Shown here: positions 34,664 through 51,987 of the stretch, in pieces
Position numbering within the stretch: position 1 is the first letter of the stretch
How the letters are laid out: each line of letters begins with the position of its first letter
Origin: Halocaridina rubra
Taxonomy: Eukaryota > Arthropoda > Malacostraca > Decapoda > Atyidae
Assembly (NCBI GenBank): GCA_037179515.1
Contig: JAXCGZ010021071.1
Span: forward strand, 21,900 to 85,899
DNA: 64,000 nt
Direction: 5' to 3'
Made by a program: the position numbers and the translations under genes
Notes under the pieces: generated by a model
What the model was told of the DNA's origin: nothing
Seen by the model: only the letters and a program-made list of their open reading frames with translations
Database searches by the model: none

Positions 34664-36115
34664 TTACCCCAGTTATTCACGCTTCTTGGTTCGCGTTCTC
34701 ACTCTATCGCAGTTTTTTTTTTTATAAATTATTATTTTATTTTATAGGTATACGCAAAAATATTAAAATATTGAAAAAAAACTGTTTCAGTATTTTCATT
34801 TTTTTTTTTAATTTACGTTGCATGCTGTTATTTTTAATGTAAAGGGTGTTTTTTAAACAGTGCAGGGAGGGTTTATACAATTCGTAAACGAAAAAATAAT
34901 TGTAAATGAGTATGTGTGTCACGTCATCATCACCTCATTCATGGTAATTTTATCTAGCACTTTCATAAAAATTTACGTTGCTTGCTGTTATTTATAATGT
35001 AAAGGGTGTTTTTTTAACATTGCAGGGAGGGTTTTACAGTACGTAAACGAAAAAATAATTGTAAATGAGTATGTATGTCACGTCATTATCACCTCATTCA
35101 CCGTAATTTTATCTATCACTTTCATAAAAATTTACGTTGCTTGCTGTTATTTATAATGTAAAGGGTGTTTCTTTAACAGTGCAGGAGGGTTTATACAGTA
35201 CGTAAACGAAAAAATAATTGTAAATGAGTATGTATGTCACGTCATTATCACCTCATTCACCGTAATTTTATCTATCACTTTCATAAAAATTTACGTTGCT
35301 TGCTGTTATTTATAATGTAAAGGGTGTTTTTTTAACAGTGCAGGGAGGGTTTATACAGTACGTAAACGAAAAAATAATTGTAAATGAGTATGTATGTCAC
35401 GTCATTACCACCTCATTCACCGTAATTTTATCTATCACTTTCATAAAAATTTATGTTGCTTGCTGTTATTTATAATGTAAAGGGTGTTTTTTTAACAGTG
35501 CAGGGAGGGTTTATACAGTACGTAAACTAAAAAATAATTGTAAATGAGTATGTATGTCACGTCATTATCATCTCATTCACCGTAATTTTATCTATCACTT
35601 TCATAAAAATTTACGTTGCTTGCTGTTATTTATAATGTAAAGGGTGTTTTTTCAACAGTACAGGGAGGGTTTATACAGTACGTAAACGAAAATTATAATT
35701 GTAAATGAGTATGTATGTCACATCATCATCACATTCACGGTAAGTTTTCCTATCACTTTCATAAAAATTTTATGTTGCTTGCTGTTATCTATAATGTTAA
35801 GGGTGTTTTTTTTAACAGTGCAGGGAGGGTTTATACAGTACGTAAACGAAATAATAATTGTAAATGATATTTATGTCACGTCATTATCACCTCATTCACT
35901 GTAATTTTATCTATCACTTTCATAAAAATTTACTTTGCTTGCTGTTATTTATAATGTAAAAGGTTTTTTTTTAACAGTGCAGGGAGGGTTTATACAGTGT
36001 AAACGTAAAAATATATTAAAATATCTATGTACATATAGGCGGATCCTACTTCGCAGATTTCCTGGTTTGCGGTGGGTCCCGGAACCGAACTACCGCGATA
36101 AGTGAGGCAACAGTG
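34661..36115 (+). mobile_element. Satellite-bearing Tigger MITE (right arm of an inverted pair)
   Basis: A C'-type TIR (gtgttaccccagttattcac) is followed by the AT-rich 5' stretch, about seven satellite monomers of the 160 bp class (34805-36000) and a B-type end (aactaccgcgataagtgagg, caacagtg). It is the mirror of 32079-33668, with its B end intact. Confidence 0.7.
34805..36000. repeat. Satellite array, 160 bp class
   Basis: About seven monomers with the landmarks tttacgttgcttgctgttat, gtgcagggagggtttataca and gtatgtcacgtcattatcac. Orientation is opposite to 32080-33520. Confidence 0.9.
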
Positions 36116-36117
36116 TA

Positions 36118-36160
<43 letters not shown>

Positions 36161-36218
36161 ATATAATATATATATTATATTAATATATTATATATTATAT
36201 ATATATATATATATATAT
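36116..36218. repeat. (TA)n tract, irregular
   Basis: TA-rich with many ATTAT and ATAATA slips, unlike the clean tracts elsewhere, so probably older. Confidence 0.9.
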
Positions 36219-41562
<5,344 letters not shown>

Positions 41563-41887
41563 TGTCGTATGGCATATCATAGATGCCTATAGCCGCTAGT
41601 GGGCAGAGGGCGCACCCAGATACCCGCCGCCACAGGACTGACATACGAGCCCGTGTGAGCTTTAGTTAGAAGGCAGCACTTGCCGGGGGCAGAAGTCATG
41701 TCCATAGTTAGCAACCTCCCCCTAGGGTAGCGCGAATACTGAGTGACAAGAACTATAGGAATGGGAGCTCTGAGGTGGTAAATAAGTGTATACTCTAATA
41801 AATAACTTGAAAGAAGATGCTTATCTCTCCATCACTGACCTCGCTACCTATAGTATATGGATAGTGCAATTAAAACACTGTCCGACA
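41563..41887 (+). repeat. Putative 5' LTR of a second LTR-type element (325 bp)
   Basis: It starts tgtcgtatggca and ends gtccgaca and is followed by tctggtggcagc, a primer-site match to the first LTR element. A polyadenylation-like aataaa is at 41799-41804. It shares no obvious sequence with the 753 bp LTRs although the interiors are related. No second copy is in the window, so the LTR call rests on its ends, the primer site and the downstream homology. Confidence 0.6.
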
Positions 41888-43979
41888 TCTGGTGGCAGCT
41901 TTAAGACGCATCCAAGCCGTTACTACAGCGAAGAGACAAGAAAAAAGAATAATGAATGCAGAAGAAACAAATATAGAAAAAGCATCTATGGAAGAAATGT
42001 TCGAGTGTTAAGGAACTTCAAGACGCTTACAAGCAGTGAGTCAGCAACATCGAGGGAGAAAGCTTCAGCTCCGACAGTATCCAGTTACAAGAACCAGTCA
42101 CTCCTCTTCCCCGTCCCCGTATTGGCAAGGCCCTCCGCAGAAAGAATTGTCCCATGCGGCCTCAATGTACACCACCATCACAGTGCGCCGAACTGTGACC
42201 GGGGCTTTGAAAGAAAACGCCTCTTTCAAGAAGTTATATGTTGCCGGATCCAACCAAGAAGATGGTGATTCATCGATTTTATGAGAGAGATAGACGACGT
42301 TGGAGGAAAAATCAGCGAGTCAAGAAGAAAGAAGAACCCTCTCCTCCATTGCCTGTTGCTGTGATGTTCTTCAAGCAGTTTCCCAAAATAGCTAAGTACT
42401 AGTGATCTGTATCCAGTAAGTAATGGGACCATTATTAAAAGATATTGAGGTCGGAGGTCTCCGCCATTTTACTTGCAAAGATGCTTTGACCCAGCTACCC
42501 CGGATCTAAAAGGGAGTATGGCTTTTGTAAGTTAATAAAAGTAGAATTTCTGTACCCATTACTAACATGGATAATTTGTACTAATAGCTATAAGCAGTAA
42601 TAAACTCTATTTTAGTTATAATTTGAATAATATAACAAGTAATTGCGTTTGAAGGGTGTTCCATTTATTTTTATTAACGCCTCAGTTGATTATTAAACAC
42701 GCAAATGTATTGATTTCAATTGAAAAGATTTAATGTACGTGTAAAATCATTTTTATATTAATTTCTTAAAGCGAAAGTGACAGTGTTTACGAAGAGATGT
42801 AGTGAGAAATATCCTTACATCTGTTTCCAAGGTTCTTTCTTTTTTTCGCGGATGTTATATTTATAAAGCGAGAGAAAGGCGAGAATGACCGACCTTTTTT
42901 CCAACGATTTTTTATATTAAAATACGTATATAACATAGCCTTTTGAAGAATAAGAAACTTCCGTGATATTATTACGATCTTTACTGTTTAATACAATGTG
43001 TTTTTATTTTTGCGTTATGCAGGCGGGAAAAGTGAGTCGAGTGACTGCTCTGTGATAAGGGGGGTTTTTGTGCCGCCTTAACATACTGTTGTTGGGAGTA
43101 AGGGGGAGGAACTAGGACTGGTGACGCAGTCATGCGACCCTCGGGTCGACCGCGGTTCTACACACACACTCCTTCAGAGTGAGGGGAAAGAAATCAGAGC
43201 TGTAAACAGATCTCTCAGGGGAAATGCTTGGAGAGTGTGAGTTGCGAGTATGAATGAGTGTGAGAGAGAATGACTGTGACTGACTGGGGGTATTATGGGA
43301 GGGTTGCTTTCGTGGGTGGAATCATGGGAAAGCCAATTAGGGAAACAAGATGGGGATAGAGTCTGCGAGGACTCGTCCCCTGTGTCACCATGTCTTTATG
43401 CAGGCCATATGATCATTAGTTTAAGGGGGGTGAGGCAGTTGTTGCGCTGTCTATTCAGAGATATTTTTGAGTCAACGTCATTTTCCACCTGCCCAGGAAT
43501 GGCCGTGATGCAAATTTTATTTTATTGTTGTTTCGTCCCCTACTCCGCCAACGAGATTATCATTTGATTTTCGAGAATTCCAAGATAGATATAAAGTGAT
43601 AGAGGACGTGAATCTATGAAAGATTCTCTATTTCTCTTTCTAGCTGCAGTATATACATTATTTGTCCGAAAGATTATGTTAAGTAGATAAAATAAAACTT
43701 TGAAAGTTTTAGCCATGACAATGTTTGTCACAATTATTTCAGCTTGGTCATGACGAAGAGAGTGTAAACTCACAAGAAATGACAACAAGGGTGTCACACA
43801 GCCGTTTTCTGTATTAGAAAGAGACGAAGTTGATCCAGAAACCAAAGAGACAGGGGAGGAACAGCGCCTACACGCAAAACTCCCCGCAAAAACTAGCCAT
43901 TTGAAGTCCAGAAGACAGATATTGAGCGGTATTTTTGGGTAGGAAAAGGAAAGAGAGAAAAAACGAAGATATTTAAGTA
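41888..43979 (+). mobile_element. Interior of the second LTR-type element, proximal part
   Basis: It parallels 23478-25735 of the first element: primer site, gag-like remnant, the conserved gctaagtact and gatctgtatccag stretch, cccattactaacatggataa, and the region with cctactccgcca. An F element interrupts it at 43980. Its continuation can be followed at 49722-49799, 52170-52890 and, after the duplication, 61404-61580. Confidence 0.65.
41952..42390 (+). pseudogene. Gag-like pseudogene of the second LTR-type element
   Basis: It starts MNAEETNIEKASMEEMFEC and stops at 42009-42011. A downstream piece in another frame (42036-42284) contains RRTVTGALKENASFKKLY, matching RSVTGALSENAHYKKY of the intact ORF at 23571. 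The central part resembles the Pro/Ser/Gln-rich segment. This conservation is the main support for calling the ORF a real gene in the family. Confidence 0.6.
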
Positions 43980-44592
43980 CAGGTATACCTCACTTAACAT
44001 CGTTAATTGGTTCCAGGAGAGACGACTTAAGTCGAAAAACGACTTAAATCGAATTAGCTTGTCTCTAGGCTAGCCTGGATATACAGATTTGCTGTAGTAG
44101 AAGCATAGTTGGGTGGGATATGCCTTTTGCAACGACTCCCTAGTCTTGGTTTTGCTTTGCTAAATTGTTTGTGTGGTTATTATTATTTGATTTCTTTTTC
44201 TACAAATTCTTTTTATAATTTTTTTCTTTCTTTCACGTCTTTTTCACTACAATATCTAAATAACAATATATTAGCAATTATTTCAATTTTCTTTTCTATA
44301 TATGGTTGTGCTAAAAAACTATATTCTGTTCTTATTTGTGCATATGCTTCACAAAATAGTAGAAAATTTTCTAGGCTCTCTTCACATTGTTCACACGTTG
44401 GGCAGGTAGTATCTTTATTTTAAAATTTATGTAAAGTAAACAAATTAATGAACTCTATTATGCCGTTGGCAACAGGCTTAGCATGGGGGCCAGTTGTTGC
44501 CAGATAAAAGCGGATGTATTTACCTAATTTTGTTTACGGGAAAGAGCCCAAAGCTCGTATCTTCCCGTCTCCTGATCGGATCCATTTTATAC

Positions 44593-47499
44593 TTAGTGAT
44601 ACTTATCATACCTGTCCTTAAAACTATGGACTGAGATAGCATTAACTACCTCCTCGCTTAGCAAATTCCAATTACCAACTACTCTTACACTGAAAATGTA
44701 TTTCCTTACATCCTGCAAAGAAGTTTTCTTACGAAGCTTCAAACAATGACCTCTAGTTCTAGAGCCAGCCATATCGAAATATCGATCCCTATCCACTCTA
44801 TCATAACCATGAAGGAATTTAAAGACTGTTACCATATCCCCCCCTCAATCTTCTAGCTTCGAGTGACGGTAAGTCTAATTCCCTCAGCCTCTCATCATAA
44901 CTGAGATTGCGTATTCCTGGCACCAGTTTCGTGGCATTCAAGCTTAGCTATGTGCTTTTTCAAGTGTGGATTCCAAAAGGGGGCTGCATATTCGAGTTTT
45001 GGCCTCACATAGGTTACATAAATATTTCTGAACATTTCCTTGTCCATGTGCCTGAAGGCTACCCTTACCTTTGATAAGAATGCATATGCTGCCCTTACTA
45101 TGCCATTTATATGTATTTCTGGAGACAAATCTGCTAGTATGTTTACTCCTAGATCTCTCTCATTTTCTGTCTCTTGAAGTTGTACTCCAGCCACCGAGTA
45201 GTCAAGCTTGGGCCTTCTTGCACTAGTAACCATTCTCATTACCTTACATTTTGAAGTATTGAATTTCATTAGCCACTCTTCTGACCACTCATGCAGACTA
45301 TTTAGATTCTCCTGAAGTTCTCTACCATTGTTCTGGTTTTTTACTTTCTTCAAAATCTTTGCATCATCTGCAAACATATTCATGAATGAATTAACAGACT
45401 CTGGTTGGTCATTTACATATACAAGGAACAAAAGTGGCCCTAAAACTGAACCCTGTGGAACTCCACTACTAACTCTTCTCCATTCAGACACTGGGTGTCT
45501 TACTCTAACCCTCTGTTCCCTCCCTTCTTAGTAAGTTTTTATCCATTCCAAGACATTTCTACCTATTCTAGCCATTGCTTGCAGCTTCCTAATAAGTCTC
45601 CCATGTGGAACAGTGTCAAACGCTTTCTAGAAGTCTAGGAATAAGCAATCTGCCCAGCCCTCTCTTTCCTGTAAGATTCGGCTTACCTCATCATAAAATT
45701 CTAATAAGTTTGTTACTGTTGATCTACCTTCTCTGAAGCCATGTTGCCTCACTGACAAAAAGTTGAAGGATTCCAAGTGAAGAGAGATATGTTTCCTTAG
45801 TAGTTTCTCCATAACTTTGCAAACTATGCTGGTCAAGGAAACTGGTCTATAGTTCAAAGTCATATCCCTCCTTCCCTCTTTGAAGATAGGTATCACATTT
45901 GCTTGTTTCCAGCACCTTGGAATTTCCCCTGACTCTAGTGACTTTTTAAATATGATACTTAGTGCCACTGATATTGAGTTTGCGCATTTTTTAAGTACAT
46001 GAGGGGATATGTCATCAGGATCTGTAGCTTTATGAACATCTAAATCCATCAGCGCTTTGCATACCTCTGTGGCTGTAAGGTTGATGTTCTCTAATACCGG
46101 CCCTTGAGCTTCTATCTCTGCAATCTGAGGGGGTGGGGTATTTTCTACTGTAAATACTGACTGAAACTCCTTGTTCAATTCTTTGCAGATCTCTACATCC
46201 GTCTCAGTGATGCTTCCATCCGCTCTCTTTAGCCTTAAAACCTGTTCTTTTACCTTCAGTTTTCCTCTGATAAAGCTGTGGAAAAGCTTGGGATTTTCTT
46301 TAGCCTTCCTGGTGATGTCCCTCTCATAGTCTCTCTCCTTTTACTTAGGTAGTCATTTCTTGCTCTTTTGTAGGTTTGCCAGGCATTTATGTTGTTTCTC
46401 CTCCTATACCTTTTCCAGCATTTGTCTCTCCACTCCTTAGCTCTTTTACACTCATTATCGAACCATTTCTCTATGGCATGAATTACGCCTACTTTAGTGA
46501 CAGGTATGCAGCAATCTACTATCTTCCCATATTACTCACAAAAGATGTCATAAATTTCTTGTACAGATTTGTTGTAAAATAAGGTTCTCCAGTCAATAAC
46601 TGCAAAAAGCTCATTCATTTTGATGTAATCTCCTTTCGGATAGTTCCTCCTCATGTCCTCAGTGCCTCTACTCTCAGGAAGAATATCTTCAATGATATAC
46701 TCCATCAACAACACACAGTGGTCACTCTTTCCAAATGGTGGTTCATAGTCATTTTTTTCAATATCCAACACATTATCTGTGAATACTAGATCAAGTAGTG
46801 ATGGCTCATCCCCACACCTGGCCCTCGTTGGTTCCATTACATGTTGGTGTAGGAAATTCCCTTGTACGCAATCTAGGAATCTTGCCCCGAATGAGTCCTC
46901 ACCACTGTGTGGGTCAAGATTTATCCAATCTATCTCTTTATGATTAAAATCTCCCATAATAAAAATTCTACATTTTCTCTCCCGTGCCATGTTAACAACT
47001 GAGTTTATGACTTCAATAGTACCTATATGACTTTCCTCGTAAACTTCTAGCCTATTCTCGTTCCTTGGTGGGTTATATACAACAGTTATTGTTATGCTCT
47101 CTGACCCAGTATTTATGCGAGCAACAAGAAATTCCTTGAACTCACTTTCTATAGTCAAGTTTATTTCTTCAACTTGAATCCTTTCACTTATGAGCAGTGC
47201 TATCCCTCCACCAGTCCTCTCAGATCTTTCAACCCTTAATATTCTGAAGACCTTAGGTAAAACTGTGACACTTTTATGTCCTCACTCAACTTAGTCTCTG
47301 TAATTGCTACTATATCTGCCTTACTGTTGTGAATCCTATCTTTTACTTCTACTGCCTTACTAGCTAATCCATCAGCATTTGTGTATAACAATCTTAATGA
47401 GGCCCCATCCCCTGATCTTCTGTCATTATCTTCTTTATCTCCCCTTTGTCTGGAAGAACTCTGAAATAAAATTTTTCTTCTCTTCATTTCTTTCCTCAT
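44593..47499 (-). pseudogene. CR1-like ORF2, copy 2, broken
   Basis: Pieces: start region from about 47499 (SLRLLYTNADGLASKAVEV), which overlaps the end of ORF1 by about 65 bp; endonuclease (47158-46532) with MGDFNHKEIDW and GKSDHCVLLM; RT (46178-45627) and RT core (45491-44895) with [14 protein letters not shown] and an intact catalytic MFADDAKI at about 45374-45360; C-terminal tail (44835-44593). Lesions: one-base deletion near 47270; the shared GA-dinucleotide shift near 46340; a TAG near 45627; a TAG near 45527; a 14-base deletion near 44938; and a G-run slip near 44845. ATGPDD is changed to ATDPDD. It keeps 14 codons that copy 1 lost. Confidence 0.85.
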
Positions 47500-48469
47500 T
47501 TAACCTTCTTGCCTCTTCCAACAAGTTTTTGATCTTTCCCATCTCTTCCTGTGTTCTATATCGTCTAATGAACACTTCCTTGAATTCTCGAAGGTCTTTT
47601 AGACTTTTTTTTCTCAACAATATTTCCCTACATGTTTCCCCTCTCTCAAAGGTTACTTCTGTTGGTCTCGGCTTTCCTTCCCTCGAATATTTGCCTAGTT
47701 GGTGTATGTTTACAATATCCTCAGGACCACAAACTACTCCAAGCTTTCTTATCAGGTCTACAACCCTAGCTTTATTTTCTTCAAGTCTCCCCTGCCATGT
47801 TGGCTCCTGGGATTCGCTTATGCCTGAGATTACCACTGTCTTCTCCTTATCAAGTGCCTGTCTGATGAGTGGGTTTGCCCTTTCCATCACAACGTCTTTC
47901 ATTTTTTTGATTACTGTCTCTTTATAGTCAACTGTTTGTATGTTTTCCAGTGCCACCACCTTAACAGCCTCTTTTACTGCCACATTCCCCTTTAGTGCAT
48001 CAGCAAAGGAAGTTTTCATGGCATCATTTTCCATATTCAGCTCCTGGAACTCTTTTCTAAACTGTTCAATGTTTTCCTTAATCTGGACATTCCAAGCTGC
48101 AATCTCGTCTCTCTCAGAAGAGAGCAGTGAACTAACATCTAATTCATTTAGGTTGTCATTTAGCTGTTTGTTTTTATCTTCTTGTTTAGAAATTCTAGTT
48201 TCTAGTTCACTCTTTTCCCCTTCTAGCTTCTTTATTCTTTTTTCTAGTTCATTTCTCTCCTGCCCTTGTGCTTTATTTGCTTCCTACAAAAATCTTATTT
48301 CCTCTCTGAGTGTTTCATTTTCTTTCATTTCTCTATCCATATTCCGAATTATATCATCAAGGCTTATAACCATTGTCTCTAAATCCTTGATTTTCTGTTT
48401 TAGTCTCCTAATAGCTACCCCTCCTCTCAACCCATCGGTGGGAGAGGTGTGGGACAGAGATGGCCTCAT
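47435..48469 (-). pseudogene. CR1-like ORF1, copy 2, one nonsense mutation
   Basis: Starts at ATG 48469 (MRPSLSHTSP), stops at a TAG near 48284 (GAG glutamate in copy 1), then stays open to 47435, so about 344 codons in total. It has the same coiled coil then RRM-like order as copy 1, and an Arg/Glu-rich end (EEARRLNEERNEEKKNF) that copy 1 lost to its own stop. The two copies have different nonsense codons, so an intact ancestor is easily deduced to have existed. Confidence 0.8.
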
Positions 48470-48787
48470 TTTTATGTTCTCCCTCTCACAGAATATAGAA
48501 AGAAGAGGAGAAAGGGATGCATTTATTTTCAAATGTATGGTACATTATAAGATACTACTGTAATTTAAATAAAAATGTACTTTATCTTTAAGATACTTGA
48601 AATAACTTACCAGCTTACATGTATGCTTTTTATATTTATCATTTTTCTCATTTTGTCACACTTCCGTATCAGCTGATGCACCCTCACATGCTATTTCCCT
48701 GACAATATTATACTAAAAATAACTTTGCTGTTTGTTCTTAATGCTTTTTTTTCTTATTCTTATTCGTATTCTTATTATTATTATTGT

Positions 48788-49650
48788 GACGAGTGACGAC
48801 GCCTAACGGTAGATATTGGAACTACTGTACGTATTTTAATAAGATATTTATATGCTTTTATTCTTATTCGATAAGTGCAAATGCCTGCTGCATTCTTATT
48901 CTTATTCGTATTCTTATTATTATTATTATTACTATTATTATTATGACGAGTGACGACGCCTAATGGTAGATATTGGAACTACTGTACGTATTTTAATATA
49001 TTTATAAGCTTTTTATCTTATTTATTGTACAATAACATGATATTATGTGCTTTTGTTTTTATTTATAGCATTGGGATCCATACCCTTGAACAAAGAAAGT
49101 CCTTTTCAATAAAAGCAAATGCCTGCTGCATTCTTATTCTTATTCGTATTATTATTATTAATATTACTATTATTATCATGATGAGTGATGACGCCTAACA
49201 GTAGATATTGGAACTACTGTATGTATTTTAATGAGATTTTATATGCTTTTATTATTATTTATTGTACAATAATGTGATTTTATGTGCTTTATGTTTTTAT
49301 TTATAGCATTGGGATCCATATCCTCAAACAAAGAAAGTCCTTTTCAATAAATGCAAATGCATGCTGCATTCTTATTCTTATTCAGATTATTATTATTATT
49401 ATTATTATCACTATTATTATTATTATTACTATTATTATTATGACGAGTGACGACGCCTAACGGTAGATATTGGAAATACTGTACGTATTTTAATAAGATT
49501 ATATATGCTTTTATTCTTATTTATTGTGCAATAACATGATTTTATGTGCTTTTGTTTTTATTTATTGTACAGTACCATGATTTCATGTGCTTATAATGGT
49601 TTTCTAGTGATATTATGATTCAAATATTTGCAGCGGACAAAATTTATTTA
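48788..49650. repeat. Variable-length tandem repeat with ATT runs
   Basis: gacgagtgacgacgcctaa starts units at 48788, 48945, 49180 (slightly mutated) and 49442, spaced 157, 235 and 262 bp. Each unit contains ggtagatattgga, actgtacgtattttaat, cttattcttattcgtatt and a variable (ATT)n. The F copy at 29588 has this sequence once, near 31005. Confidence 0.85.
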
Positions 49651-49984
49651 TATATTTTTTTTAAACCGACGTATAATCGAGAACGACTTAACTCGAAACA
49701 ACTTAAGCCGAGGTATACCTGTACCTATCCGATCGTAAGTATGTAATTCTGTTGAATAGTCACTGGAAAATTTTAAATTTGAGTTAGTAGAAGAATATAC
49801 ACCTTGTTCCTTTTTTCCAATTTTTTTTAACAGCGAAACTGCAATAACGCCCTAAAAAAATAATAGTAAAAAAATACGAACTTCGTGAATAACGCACATG
49901 CAAAAAATCTGAAACAAAAATTTTCATTTTAGGAAAAAATCGACCGCCTCAGAGGCACTTTTCCGCCATCCTCCTCCTATTCTA

Positions 49985-50470
49985 CCGTTTAATGCAATTG
50001 GATATTATGAAGAAAATTGAAAAAAAGCATTAAGAACAAACAGCAAACATATTTTCAATATAATATCGTCAGGGAAATAGCGTGTGAAGGTGCATCAGCT
50101 GATACGGAAGTAGCAAAACTTTTGCCAATAGAGGTTCGTTCTCCAGCATCCTACTCTTTTTCTACATCTTAATGCGATCAGATATTATGAAGTAAATTGA
50201 AAAAAGCATTAAGAATAAACAGCAAACATATTTTCAAGATAATATCATCAGGGAAATAGCATGTGAGGGTGCATCAGCTGATACGGAAGTAGCAAACGTT
50301 TGCCAATAGAGGTTCGTTCTCCCGCATCCTACTCTTCCTCTACCGCTTAATGCGATCGGATATTATGAAGAAAATTGAAAAAATGCATTAAGAACAAACA
50401 GCAAATATATTTTTAATATAATATCATCAAGGAAATTGTGTGTGAGGGTGCATCAGCTGATAAGGAAGTG
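49985..50470. repeat. 180 bp tandem repeat, nearly three units
   Basis: Units carry attaagaacaaacagcaaac, ggtgcatcagctgatacgga and gaggttcgttctcc. Reverse complement of the array in F element copy 1. Confidence 0.85.
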
Positions 50471-50531
50471 ATTACCTAATTGTGTTTACGGGAAAGAGCC
50501 CAAAGCTCGTATCTTCCCGTCTCCTGATCGG
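50471..50531 (-). mobile_element. Ultrashort CR1 3' tail (about 61 nt)
   Basis: attacctaattgtgtttacg through cttcccgtctcctgatcgg, the complete terminal hairpin and nothing more. Unit 2 has the empty site, reading ggaagtgtgacaaaac at 55010-55025. No target duplication is evident, so the insertion looks blunt. Confidence 0.8.
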
Positions 50532-51106
50532 TGACACAACGTATGCATCTTCGTCCCCACTGACACCATCAGTGTTGCCAGAATAGATGAATGAGAGAAA
50601 TGTTAAATATAAAAAATATACATGTAAGCTGGTAAGTTATTTCAAGCATCTTAAAGATGAAGTACATTTATATTTAAATTACAGTACAACCATCTTGTAT
50701 TTAATATATATATTAAAATGTACCATATATTAGAAAATAAAAATATCAGCTTTATCTGGCAACACTGGCCACCATGCACGTCCCATGCTAAGCCTGTTGC
50801 CAACGGCATGATAGAGTGCATTAATTTGTTTACTGTACAGTAAATCTGTATCTTTTATACTGTACACTATTTGCTTGTTAATATAAATAACTACAGGTCT
50901 TTCTGCTTTGTTATGTATTAAAATATGTTTTACTTAACATATATCACTGGTATAGTGTGTCTGGCCACCATGCACGTCCCAGTGTAAACCTGTTGCCAAC
51001 GGCAAAATAGTGCATTAATTTGTTTACTATACAGTAATTCTGTATATACTGTACACTATTTGCATGTTAATAAAAATAACTACTGGTCTTTCTGCTTTAA
51101 TATGTA

Positions 51107-51987
51107 CACCTAGTTCTCAGAATAACGCCTACATAAGTTCTCAGAAGTGTCGGGTAAATGAAAAACCGCGTGAAAAAACGAGTCATTTTTCATAGAAAAC
51201 AATGATAAAGGGCAGAGATAAGTTCCAAACCTTACATAGACACACCATGCCAAAGATATAAGATAAGTAAAAAACATATTTTACTACTACATAGCAAAGC
51301 AGAAAGCCCTGTATCTATTTTTATGAGTATAAAAAAGATATTCATATTCACTTTACAGCTAGAAATTAACAAACATTACTGTACTTTACTCTATTATGCA
51401 GTGGGCAACAGTTATACAGTACACTGGGACATGCATGGTGGCAGTGAGCAAGTAACTTATGTGGTAGAAGAGGAGGAGGATGCAGGAGAACGAACCTCTA
51501 TCTGCAAATGTATACAAAGATAAAATAAAAATTATAAATAACCAAAGCAAGAAAAGTTTTAAAGTTTTAAAAATTCATGATCAAACCAGGACTCGTGATG
51601 GGTAATGGATTTAATCTTGATACATTTAGGTTCAGAAGGGAAATTGGTGAAAATTGGCTTGGTAATACCGTAGAGTATTCCTAGTAGGATAATAAATGCC
51701 AATACCTTAGACACCTTCAAATGTAGATTAGATAAACATATGACAGAGGTAGGGTGGGTGTATATATAATGTATAATGATGATGATCTTTTCTTATCGTA
51801 ATCTTCTTTGTACTGGTGGAAGAAGCCTCCGCGGGCGCGTTTAAAAAATAAAATAAAATAAAATAAAAATAAATAAATAAAAAGGGGGGGAGCATTATTG
51901 GCGAAATTCAAAATTTTTACTATTATTTTTTGGGGGCGTTATTGCAATTTCGCGGATAAAAAAATCGCGTATAAAAGGAACAAGGTG
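51107..51987 (+). mobile_element. D-E element, complete (881 bp)
   Basis: Left end cacctagttctcagaataac (51107) and right end, reversed, caccttgttccttttatacg (51987). TA duplications are at 51105-51106 and 51988-51989. The empty site is in unit 2 (gttatgtacttataaaatat, TA at 59408-59409). It contains a CR1 3' fragment and an (AAAT)n-like run at 51840-51885 but no transposase. This copy defines the family's boundaries. Confidence 0.88.
51540..51760 (+). pseudogene. CR1-type LINE ORF2 C-terminal remnant, shortened
   Basis: Same fragment as 3499-3830, but about 110 bp, including the SLERRRVRGDMIEVYKW region, is deleted between caaagcaag and gttttaaaaattcatg. The remaining tail still matches to tagataaacatatgacagag. 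Confidence 0.65.

Larger units (their letters stand above)
44521..48514 (-). mobile_element. CR1-like LINE, copy 2, nested in F element
   Basis: 3994 bp with the same layout as copy 1. The 3' end (left) begins tacctaattttgtttacggg and the 5' end is at 48514. Short target duplications flank it: ggatgtatt (44512-44520) and ggatgcatt (48515-48523). The F copy at 29588 shows the empty site (gcggatgttttcattttcaa near 30130). It inserted after the F element, which itself inserted after the tandem duplication. Confidence 0.88.
43980..49721 (+). mobile_element. F element copy 2 with a nested CR1-like LINE
   Basis: Ends caggtatacctcacttaaca (43980) and, reversed, caggtatacctcggcttaag (49721). TA target duplications are at 43978-43979 and 49722-49723. 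The uninterrupted target is present at 54219-54220 in unit 2 (atttaagtacctacccgatc). Without the LINE it is about 1.75 kb, similar to copy 1 at 29588. No transposase remnant like 30797-30892 was found; its place is taken by a different tandem array. Confidence 0.92.
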
